Of a stretch of 9,514 bases of DNA, positions 1 to 5,834 are shown one piece after another. A program made the translations under genes and the position numbers. Source of the stretch: an uncultured Acidobacteriota bacterium. GTDB taxonomy: Bacteria > Acidobacteriota > Blastocatellia > Pyrinomonadales > Pyrinomonadaceae. The notes beneath the pieces were generated by a model. The model made no database searches and was not told where the DNA came from. It was given only the letters and a program-made list of their open reading frames with translations. The stretch spans positions 1 to 9,514 of the forward strand of contig CAMLKY010000042.1 in the NCBI GenBank assembly GCA_946480545.1, written 5' to 3'. Every line of letters begins with the position of its first letter. The first letter of the stretch is position 1.

Positions 1-1
1 C

Positions 2-457
2 CGCGAAATACGGCGTGCCGTGCCCCAGCACGACGGGATGCAGATAGATCCGGTCTTCGTCGATCAAACCCAGCTCAGTCAGGCTCTTCGCGAGTTCCGT
101 GCCGGCAACTTCGATCTCGCCGTCGACTTCGGCCTTGAGACTGCGAATCGCGCCTTCGAGGTCGTCACCGACGAGAAAGGCGTTCGGACCGACCGACGTC
201 AACGTCCGCGAGACGACCCATTTCGGCTGCTTGCGCCACGCCATACCGAACGCGCGCCGGTCGTTGTCCGATTCCCACTCGGGCTGATCGTCGTCCCAGT
301 AGCGCATGATCTCGTACATCTTCCGGCCGTAGAGGCTTCCGGCCTGCCCCTGCGCCTCTGCGATGAAATGACGGAACAGCGTCGGGCTCGGCCCGAACGC
401 CATGTGGTCGACGTAGCCGTCGAGCGACTGGTTCATGCCGAATACGAGTCTGGCCAT
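2..457 (-). CDS. Dihydrofolate reductase family protein (RibD C-terminal fold), 3' end outside window
   Basis: The reverse strand is open from an ATG at 457 to the left edge, 152 codons with no stop, so the gene is cut by the window. The N-terminus MARLVFGMNQSLDGYVD is the typical first beta strand and loop of the RibD_C/DHFR-like family (YwjB/YyaP type). Further matches are GRKMYEIMRYW near residue 55, KWVVSRTL near residue 85, and a late segment with ELAKSLTELGLIDE and HPVVLGHGTPYF that matches the usual family C-terminal half. Family members are small cytoplasmic proteins with an NAD(P)H-binding reductase fold; most have no proven substrate. A GGAGG ribosome binding site lies at 464-468, 6 bases before the ATG, and fixes the start. 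The gene points away from the integrated elements and is probably host flanking DNA. Family is confident; substrate unknown. Confidence 0.85.
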   Translation of the reverse strand, partial: MARLVFGMNQSLDGYVDHMAFGPSPTLFRHFIAEAQGQAGSLYGRKMYEIMRYWDDDQPEWESDNDRRAFGMAWRKQPKWVVSRTLTSVGPNAFLVGDDLEGAIRSLKAEVDGEIEVAGTELAKSLTELGLIDEDRIYLHPVVLGHGTPYFA

Positions 458-1419
458 GGAATTCCTCCATTGCGGTACCGGACATCAGTTTCGCTGCTTG
501 GCACGTACGAAAAATAACCGGCTCGAAACGAGCACGAGCGCAACTACATCCAGCGATCGCCGCGGTAGCACCACGGCCGGACTGATGAAGCTTTCCGGAC
601 TCGCCCCGCCCGATCAGATACCTTCCGATCGAGGCCTGTCCAGGCACCGAAGCCGGATATCGACCGCTGACAATCGCGTTCTTCGTGCGCTCTTCGCGTG
701 CTGCTCCTGAACGGGATCGATGCCCAGGCAGCGCGGCTGCGAAACCCGCCGGCAGCCCACGCATCGATCGAGGACGAAGTCTATCGATCTATTGCGGGCG
801 CGAAAGGGGGAAATCGCTCGGCTTGCCCGATGCGACAGGGCCTTCGCCCCGATGGACGACAGTGGTTGCCGATCGCTGGTCGAAGGGCGTTTCGCGCAGG
901 CAGGACGCAGGTTTCGAACGGTCGCCGCGTTGGCGGCGCTCCCGTGATTCCGATCGCGCTACGGCTCCCGGCGCGAGCAGGGCGGCTGCGCCTGCAGCGG
1001 AGCTGGGACTACTAAGGTTGCTTACCGCGACTGTCGCGGTCGCTCTTCAAACCTCTTCAGCGCGAATAGCAGCAGACCGTCGTCATATGGTGCGATCCAT
1101 GCGCCCCGCGCGTCGAGCACGCGGCATGCGACCGTTAGCATCTCCATGGCCTCAGGTCTTCCCGCCGGAAATTCGGATGTGGTCAGCAGCGTGCGGGTAG
1201 AAGTTCTCGGTCCTATCCTCACGTACAGCGTGTCGGCTCCCGCAACAGCGACGAGCGATATTTACACTTATACAGTTTGCGTGCAACGAACCTGCGCCTT
1301 TGCTTCCGTGCTTCTACGCATCCGCTCGCCATGGGCCTAGCCTGCCATCCAGGCTCGGAGCGGCTGCAAAAAGCGCCGGCCCATACGTCCGGTGCGAGGC
1401 TGACTCTGACGTAAGCGCC
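458..1419. other. About 960 bases with no convincing gene
   Basis: The open frames here are arginine/alanine-rich, overlap each other on both strands and lack clear ribosome binding sites, so I treat them as chance frames in GC-rich DNA. The best protein-like stretch is on the minus strand at 1022-1222 (66 codons, GTG start), which contains the plausible run APYDDGLLLFALKRFEER near its end; it has no close ribosome binding site and could be a gene remnant. A perfect 5-base-stem hairpin (GCTCG AAA CGAGC) sits at 521-533, too short to call a terminator. The promoter of the leftward reductase gene must lie just above 470 but I see no clear hexamers. The stretch is probably host intergenic or decayed DNA next to the integration site. 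Confidence 0.5.
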
Positions 1420-1427
1420 TGATTTCA

Positions 1428-1466
1428 TGGCGCGCCCGGAGGATTCGAACCCCCAACCACGGAGGG
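1428..1466 (-). other. Damaged att core: 3' half of tRNA-Arg(CCG)
   Basis: Read on the minus strand this ends in CGGGCGCGCCA with a TTCGAAT T-loop, the 3' end of an arginine tRNA. It is not a working tRNA: no D-arm or 5' acceptor strand follows on the minus-strand 5' side. Compared with copy 2 at 4233-4279 it lacks 7 bases at the anticodon (most of GAAGGCG) and one C of the CCC in the T-stem/acceptor region. It marks the left boundary between host DNA and element A. The lost anticodon bases probably make it a poor recombination site now. Confidence 0.85.
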
Positions 1467-1601
1467 TAAGAAATAGGCGTCTGGCTCTGTCTCGGTTCGT
1501 CCGGTTCCTAGCAGTATCAGCTAGTTAGCGTGCGGCAGCGTATCGTTTGGTCCGGTGTTGGGTGGCTTCGTGCTGCCTAGCTGCTGCCCAGGGCTGACAA
1601 A
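1467..1601. promoter_or_regulatory. Leader between att and integrase start, copy 1
   Basis: Noncoding leader homologous to 4280-4414. The best kept parts are an exact 18-base block GGCGTCTGGCTCTGTCTC just beyond the tRNA-derived part and the run TGCTGCCTAGCTGCTGCC shortly before the integrase GTG. The middle part is the most diverged in the whole repeat. In tyrosine-recombinase elements this position usually holds arm-type integrase binding sites and the integrase promoter; conservation here fits that, but I cannot place individual sites. Confidence 0.45.
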
Positions 1602-1745
1602 GTGAACATTGCGAACTCAGACAGGCGAAAGATTGAGATAACGCGCGCGCTGGTCGAGAGCGCTCAGATCCTGCCGCCTGCCTACCGCATTCACGACACT
1701 AAGCAACACGGTTGAGCCTGAAGGTGCATCCGACCGGACGGCGCG
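1602..1745 (+). pseudogene. Integrase remnant, 5' end only (element A)
   Basis: A GTG at 1602 opens a frame reading VNIANSDRRK and then AYRIHDTKQHG, nearly the same as the start of the integrase at 4415. A one-base loss at the codon after CACGG (1711-1713, GGTTGAGC where copy 2 has GGGCTGAGC) brings in a TGA after about 37 codons. Homology continues out of frame for about 10 more codons, then ends abruptly at 1745. The rest of the gene, including the whole catalytic domain, is missing. The remnant is the N-terminal arm-binding domain of a tyrosine integrase and cannot be functional. It shows that a complete element was once inserted here and later lost most of its length. Confidence 0.9.
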
Positions 1746-2339
1746 AGTGCGGACAAGGCAGCTGCCAGCGCGCAGAACCTGGGCGACAGCTCGAACAGCG
1801 CGGCCCAAGGACTGACGAACGTCGCAATCGCTGCGGCTGCCGCCCGCGATGCGGCATTCGGCGCGAGCCAGAAGCTTGCCGATGCGGCGACCATGAACGG
1901 CAAGCTCGATCGCGTGACGTTCAACCTGCTGCAGGAACAGACCGAGCGCTACGAGGCGGAACTCGCGGCCGTCACCGCGAGCAATGCGGCGATGAACGAG
2001 CGCACGCAGATGGTTAACTCCCTGACTGCCTCGTACAACCTCCTCAGCGCGGCGCAGGTCCAGCAGCTCGCGAACGCCAAGCTCGAGCAGCAGCAGAACC
2101 AGCAGCGCGCACAGGAGCAGGAGCGGGATCGCCGGCAGCGAGAGCAAAGCACGACCACGAGCAGTTCGAGTTCAGGAGGCGTGAGCCGCATTGCGCTCGA
2201 CCTGAACGTAACCGGTGCCGGCTCGCTCAACATCGACGAGCTGAAGAAGAACAAGCAGCTCGGTGAGGCCGTTGCGAGAGAGCTGCTGCCGCACATCTCG
2301 AAACTGATCGAGCGCGGCGTGCGGTTTCCCGGTCGCTAG
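1746..2339 (+). pseudogene. Phage tail tape-measure-like protein, C-terminal fragment
   Basis: The frame is open from the junction with the integrase remnant to a TAG at 2337-2339, about 197 codons, but the first ATG is at 1893 (148 codons), so the 5' end has been removed. The first 50 codons are Ala/Ser/Asn-rich helix (ASADKAAASAQNLGD, then AAAAARDAAFGASQKLADA). Next come a coiled-coil-like stretch with EQTERYEAELAAVTASNAA, a Gln/Arg-rich segment, a serine run, and a compact end with RIALDLNVTGAGSLNIDELK and a helix finishing in RGVRFPGR. This arrangement of long helical Ala/Gln-rich body, low-complexity linker and small globular C-terminus fits tail tape-measure proteins of siphophages. Assignment is by architecture, not by a family signature, so another phage structural protein is possible. 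I see no ribosome binding site before 1893. Confidence 0.6.
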
Positions 2340-2349
2340 TCCTTGGCGC

Positions 2350-3129
2350 TCAATGGATCGCGAGAGTAGCGGGTGTCTCGAACCCGTTTTTAAAGAGGGG
2401 AATTTCGGGCAGGCCGACACCGCTCAATTCAACGGGAAAGTAGCCTGTACTTTCCGCGCCATGGATCGTTAGATAAACCTGAGAATCACCAACCTGCGTC
2501 GGGGAGAACGTGTACGACAGCGTACACGACTGATTGAAGAACAGCGGGAAGGGCGGCGTTGGACAAGTTCCTCCTGCGCGCACAAAAGCGCTGGCGGCTG
2601 GCACGTTGCTTGTTGAGTATCCCGCGATCTGTATCGGCACCAACCGATCGTTTGTCACGCTGGTCGTGATGGGCAGACTGGTCGTTCCAACGCGAGTATC
2701 TGGAAAAATGAGACTGGGTGGCGAAATTGCCAGATGCGCAACTTCTCCCTCGCCGCGCAGCCCGAATTTGACATAGCTCCCCCCTGACAGTGTCGCTCGA
2801 AGGGTTTCGTAAAACGTATCGACGCGGTTTGGCGAGAATGTGTGCGCGATCGTGCAGCTCCCCTGTGCCGCCACCGTAAAAGGCACGGCGCCGCAACTCC
2901 CGCCCGCGGGCGCAAAGACGCCGGAGGGCTGCGAGACGAGCGTGAGGCTAACCACTGTCACCGCTTGATTTCCGCTGTTCGTGAGGGTCGTGGCTCCGGG
3001 GGCACTCATACTGCCCACGGCATGGAGCGCGAAGTCGAACTGGATAGGCGACGGGACCAGATCCGCCCTAGCCCCGGCAGCCCAACCCACTAGCAGCGTA
3101 CTCAGAACCAATTGGCCGGTGCGGTTCAT
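2350..3129 (-). CDS. Secreted Ig-like-repeat protein (choice-of-anchor D / ASH-type)
   Basis: The 259-residue product starts with a signal peptide (MNRTGQLVLSTLLVGWAAGARA, likely cut before Asp23), so it is exported. Two similar beta-sandwich repeats follow, about residues 24-128 and 131-240. Each carries a Cys pair about 13 residues apart (C79/C92 and C189/C202) followed by HTFSP or YTFSPTQVG, the pattern of choice-of-anchor D / ASH-like repeats. The tail PLFKNGFETP resembles the short 'F-[DN]-GFE' C-terminal motif common on secreted proteins of Xanthomonadales. Disulfides within each repeat are likely. Start: GAGGA lies 8 bases before the ATG. It ends 10 bases from the tape-measure fragment, facing it, and the gene looks intact. 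Role unknown; it could be a surface or periplasmic structural protein carried as cargo. Confidence 0.75.
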   Translation of the reverse strand: MNRTGQLVLSTLLVGWAAGARADLVPSPIQFDFALHAVGSMSAPGATTLTNSGNQAVTVVSLTLVSQPSGVFAPAGGSCGAVPFTVAAQGSCTIAHTFSPNRVDTFYETLRATLSGGSYVKFGLRGEGEVAHLAISPPSLIFPDTRVGTTSLPITTSVTNDRLVPIQIAGYSTSNVPAASAFVRAGGTCPTPPFPLFFNQSCTLSYTFSPTQVGDSQVYLTIHGAESTGYFPVELSGVGLPEIPLFKNGFETPATLAIH

Positions 3130-3455
3130 GCGGGATTTCCTCGAGTCTGACTGGCGGGCTGCGCGCGGCCCCGGGATCTATCCCTAGCACGCGCAACCGA
3201 CCGCTAAGCGAGCTATAGCCGTTCCGCCTATCACGATTGGCTACGGCGCATAGGTTCTTTCCCGGTCGCAAAGTGTAACCGCGGGGGCAGAGACTTGCGG
3301 TCCTCGACAGTTTTTCGGGCTTTTCCAGCCGCCACCACCATTAGGCTCGAACCGTTGGCGCGTCTCGGAAACGCCTGGCAGGATTGGCAGTCAGGATAGC
3401 GTAGTGAGAACGCGGGCGATCACTCGTCGGCGGAAGGTGTAGCGGCCGGAGGAAA
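3130..3455. other. 326-base gap without a gene
   Basis: Holds the upstream region of the leftward Ig-like gene and the downstream region of the leftward DUF4145 gene. Short frames here overlap and carry no family resemblance. The leftward promoter of the Ig-like gene should lie between about 3140 and 3250, but I see no convincing pair of hexamers and no strong stem-loop with a T tract after the DUF4145 stop. Confidence 0.4.
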
Positions 3456-4079
3456 TTAGAATGGCGGTTCATCGACACCTTTTTGCCTTGCGCGAAAGCG
3501 TTCGAATTTCTCATTGAGCACGAAAACGTAGTCGCAGATTGCACTCGCGAAGTCCAGCAAATCGCGGGCGTCTTCTTTCGATACGCGTTCGGTTGTCGCA
3601 TGAGCTCCAAGATTTCTGTGCTTGCGGAGCGCTTCTCCCCATTCGAACAGGCGCGTGTCGATCACGCCGCTCGTCTTGAGAGCTCCCAACCCTTTCGCTA
3701 GCGTTCGCAACTTTGGATCATGGTGAATGCAGAGCCCCTCGATCGCGCGTCCGCACATCACGGCGCATGCGCTATATGCGCGAGCGGAGAAGCAACTGTG
3801 CGCTTCGTGCAAAGAGATCTGAACTATTTCCGGAATGCTTTGGTGTACGCGATCTTCGCGAGGTGGCCAGACTCGGTACAGGCTCATCCATTCGTATTCG
3901 TCATGCCCGACTTGCAATTCCTCGGACGTGCCGACCAAGGGAGATTTGCATGAGGGACATACTACAAGCGCGACTTTCTGCGGATAAGGATCGTTGTCAT
4001 CTCGAAAGACAACTTCGGCCTTCGTTACCGCCGCGACTTTCGCATCACATCGAGGACAGTCGATGACTTGTTGATTCAC
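3456..4079 (-). CDS. Zinc-ribbon DUF4145 protein with HEPN-like RX4H motif
   Basis: Product of 207 residues. Residues 1-50 form a probable zinc ribbon: CPRC at 8-11 and CPSC at 41-44. Residues about 85-195 match the DUF4145 pattern: a helix with SARAYSACAVMCGRAIEGLC, then GALKTSGVIDTRLFEWGEAL, then LRKHRNLGAH (151-160) and SKEDARDLLDFASAICDYVF. RNLGAH (155-160) fits the RX4-6H motif of HEPN ribonucleases, the superfamily to which I believe DUF4145 belongs. DUF4145 domains occur alone or fused to restriction and defence genes. The frame could start further upstream, but the GTG at 4079 has AGGGGA 8 bases before it and puts the first Cys near the N-terminus, so I choose it. It is the last gene before the att site of element B, a usual place for cargo. 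RNase or defence activity is inference. Confidence 0.75.
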   Translation of the reverse strand: MNQQVIDCPRCDAKVAAVTKAEVVFRDDNDPYPQKVALVVCPSCKSPLVGTSEELQVGHDEYEWMSLYRVWPPREDRVHQSIPEIVQISLHEAHSCFSARAYSACAVMCGRAIEGLCIHHDPKLRTLAKGLGALKTSGVIDTRLFEWGEALRKHRNLGAHATTERVSKEDARDLLDFASAICDYVFVLNEKFERFRARQKGVDEPPF

Positions 4080-4232
4080 GAACACTTCCCCTGAAGAGGT
4101 GGTCTTCGTGAAATGTATACCATGTGCGTGGTGCGCGGCTGATTGCTCGTGCCGGTGATCGACGTCATGCTGTCCCACTGCTGTCCCGGGACGGGCAAGC
4201 TGAGCGGGGCGCTCTATAAATCATTGATTTGA

Positions 4233-4279
4233 TGGCGCGCCCGGAGGGATTCGAACCCCCGACCACCGCCTTCGGAGGG
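4233..4279 (-). other. att core: 47-nt 3' half of tRNA-Arg(CCG)
   Basis: Read on the minus strand it fits tRNA numbering exactly: C30-C31, anticodon loop CTCCGAA (anticodon CCG, arginine), stem GGCGG, variable TGGTC, T-stem GGGGG, loop TTCGAAT, CCCTC, acceptor CGGGCGC, discriminator G, CCA. Upstream of C30 the sequence no longer pairs and no D-arm is present, so this is not a gene. Identity starting at the anticodon loop is the classical crossover point of tRNA-targeting tyrosine integrases. The site separates element A (left) from element B (right). The complete tRNA should lie at the far, right end of element B, outside the window. Confidence 0.9.
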
Positions 4280-4414
4280 TAAGAATTCGGCGTCTGGCTC
4301 TGTCTCAGACTATCCGGAACTTCGCAATATCAATGAGTTAGCGTGCGGTAGTGTATCGTTCGGTCCGGTGCCGGGTGGCTTTGTGCTGCCTAGCTGCTGC
4401 CTAAGGCCGACAAA
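4280..4414. promoter_or_regulatory. Leader between att and integrase start, copy 2
   Basis: Noncoding leader matching 1467-1601. Conserved pieces include GGCGTCTGGCTCTGTCTC, the segment around GAGTTAGCGTGCGG, GGTCCGGTG, and TGCTGCCTAGCTGCTGCC. Position suggests integrase arm sites and the int promoter; individual sites cannot be assigned from sequence alone. No strong ribosome binding site is visible before the GTG at 4415 (ACAAAGTG). Confidence 0.45.
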
Positions 4415-5765
4415 GTGAACATTGCGAATTCCGACAGGCGGAAGGTCGAGATCACACGCGCGCTGGTCGAGGGCGCCCAGGTCTTGCCGCGCGCATACCG
4501 CATACACGACACCAAGCAGCACGGGCTGAGCCTGAAGGTTCATCCGACCGGCCGGCGCGTTTGGTGCCTGGACTGGGCCCGGAACAAGAGCATCAACCTG
4601 GGCATGTACCCGCATGTCACCGTCGCGATGGCACGTGAGCGCGCACGGCAGGCGCTGGTCGAGCGCGATGAGGGTGGTGCCCCTGCAGCCGTGCGACCGG
4701 CGGGCCAAGCCGACGGGAGCATGCTCGTCGGTACCTTCGTGGTCGAGCATTACGCGACGCATATCCGATCAAAGCGCAAGCGGGCGGAAACCGAGCTCGC
4801 TGAGATGCAGTCGCTGTTCGGAGAGCGGTTCTACGACCTGCCGCTCGCCGGCGTAACGGGTCGCTGCTGCTGAAGCCTGGAGCGCCGCGCGCATCGCCAA
4901 GAGGATCAAGCCGGCCACCGTGCGCCGCAACCTGGTCCGGCTGAAGGCCGTGATGTCGAAGGCCGCAGAGTGGGGCTACATCGAGGCCTCGCCGATCGCA
5001 AAGCTCAAGCTCGGCCGAGACACCCCGGCGGGCGATGACGCCTACCTGGACGCGGAGGAAGAGCAGGCGCTCCGCGTCGCGCTGGCCGCCCGTGACGCAC
5101 GCATGATCGCCGCGCGCGAGTCCGGCAACGCCTGGGCCGTCGCGCGCGGGCACGAGCCGTTGCCGCCGCTGAAGCACTACGGCGATCACCTGACACCGAT
5201 GGTGCTGGTCGCGATGAACACCGGTCTCCGCCGCGGTGAGCTGACGTCCCTGCATTGGGACCACGCTGACCTCGATACGGCCGTGATCACGGTGCTTGCC
5301 GGCAAGGCGAAGTCAGGGAAGGCCCGGCACGTGCCCATGAACGCCGAGGTGGTCGACGTCCTGAAGCGCTGGCGAGAGATGGCGCCGGAAGACGAGCCGC
5401 GGCTGTTTCCGATCGAGAGCCCGAAGACCGCCTGGAACTCGCTGGTCGAGGAGGCTGGCATCGGCAAGTTCCGGTTCCACGACCTGCGCCACCACTTCGC
5501 GAGCCGGCTCGTCATGGCGGGCGAGGATCTGAACACGGTGCGTGAGCTCCTCGGCCACGCGGACATCGCCACGACGCTGCGCTACGCCCACCTCGCCCCG
5601 GAGCACAAGCGGCGTGCGGTCAATGTCCTGCTCATGCCCAACCCTCGCGAACAGCGGCAGCGCATGGCGGTGCCTGTCGATCCCATAGCCCTCGTCCTCG
5701 GAACAGCCGATCCGGAGACGCTTCGAGCGCTTCAGCAGCTGTTGAAAGCGAAGCTGGGAAGTTGA
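4415..5765 (+). pseudogene. Tyrosine-type site-specific integrase with one frameshift
   Basis: Two adjacent frames, 4415-4873 and the one ending at 5765, together encode one 449-residue integrase if a single G is removed from the GGG at 4858-4860; the joint then reads GVTVAAAEAWSAARIAKR. Domains: N-terminal arm-binding (AYRIHDTKQHGLSLKVHP, then INLGMYPHVTVAMARERA), core-binding around residues 95-200 (PATVRRNLVRLKAVMSKAAE), and a catalytic domain. Its active residues are all present (corrected numbering): R272 in TGLRRGEL, a Lys in KAKSGKARHVPM, H355 and R358 in FHDLRHHF, H381 in LLGHADI, and Y390 in TLRYAH. The enzyme would join element and tRNA att sites. As written, translation stops after 152 codons. 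The catalytic part could restart at a GTG at 4920. The clean rest of the gene suggests either a very recent mutation or a sequencing error. Confidence 0.9.
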
Positions 5766-5774
5766 CTATGGATG

Positions 5775-5780
5775 TATAAA
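5775..5780 (+). promoter_or_regulatory. Possible -10 box upstream of the dCTP deaminase gene
   Basis: TATAAA lies in the 69-base gap between the integrase stop and the deaminase start. There is no good -35 hexamer at the usual distance (TTGACT at 5762 is too close, TTGAAA at 5742 too far), so this is weak. If used, transcription would start near 5787 and give a leader of about 48 bases. Confidence 0.25.
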
Positions 5781-5834
5781 AGACCACAGTTGTCGGCGTG
5801 CCGCGCAAGCATCGATTCGCCTCGGGGGGAGCGG

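Larger units (their letters stand above)
1420..1745. repeat. Direct repeat copy 1: att site, leader and integrase 5' end (element A)
   Basis: This stretch aligns end to end with 4225-4559. By hand I count about 45 mismatches plus three gaps (7, 1 and 1 bases), roughly 86% identity. Both copies have the same order: tRNA 3' half, about 135-base leader, then a GTG-started integrase. The match begins with TGATTT just outside the tRNA CCA end and stops sharply at GGCGCG (1741-1745), where copy 1 changes to tape-measure-like coding sequence. The level of divergence, with changes spread over coding and noncoding parts, fits two related elements that entered the same tRNA rather than a recent duplication. 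Confidence 0.9.
4225..4559. repeat. Direct repeat copy 2: att site, leader and integrase 5' end (element B)
   Basis: The better kept partner of 1420-1745. It holds the complete tRNA 3' half, the leader and the first 48 or so integrase codons. Just left of the shared block, AAATCA-T-TGATTT at 4218-4230 forms a perfect 13-base palindrome that overlaps the repeat's first six bases; its left arm is absent at copy 1, so it belongs to the right end of element A. Confidence 0.9.

Noticed and set aside
521..533. GCTCG-AAA-CGAGC hairpin as a terminator
   Set aside because: Only five base pairs and no gene ending close by on the strand where T-rich sequence follows.
165..764. 199-codon minus-strand frame overlapping the reductase gene
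   Set aside because: It is in another frame from the clearly recognisable reductase, is Arg/Ala-rich and matches no family.
685..1200. 171-codon plus-strand frame
   Set aside because: Composition is Arg/Ala/Ser-rich with no domain, no ribosome binding site and several overlapping rival frames; a chance frame in GC-rich DNA.
1617..2147. Long minus-strand frames opposite the integrase remnant and tape-measure fragment
   Set aside because: Shadows of the plus-strand coding sequence; the hydrophobic Leu-rich start is the complement of the Gln/Glu-rich segment, not a membrane protein.
4233..4279. Functional tRNA-Arg gene
   Set aside because: Only positions 30-76 of the tRNA are present; no D-arm or 5' acceptor strand follows, so it is an att half.
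4858..4873. Programmed ribosomal frameshift in the integrase
   Set aside because: No classical slippery heptamer or downstream pseudoknot is apparent, and tyrosine integrases are not known for this; a simple extra G explains it.
4310..5264. Minus-strand frames of 150 and 215 codons opposite the integrase
   Set aside because: The integrase on the plus strand has all motifs; the opposite frames are Arg/Pro/His-rich shadows.
5772..5834. Upstream ATG as start of the deaminase
   Set aside because: In frame but without a ribosome binding site; the ATG at 5835 has GGGGGAG at good spacing and the extra 21 residues look unstructured.
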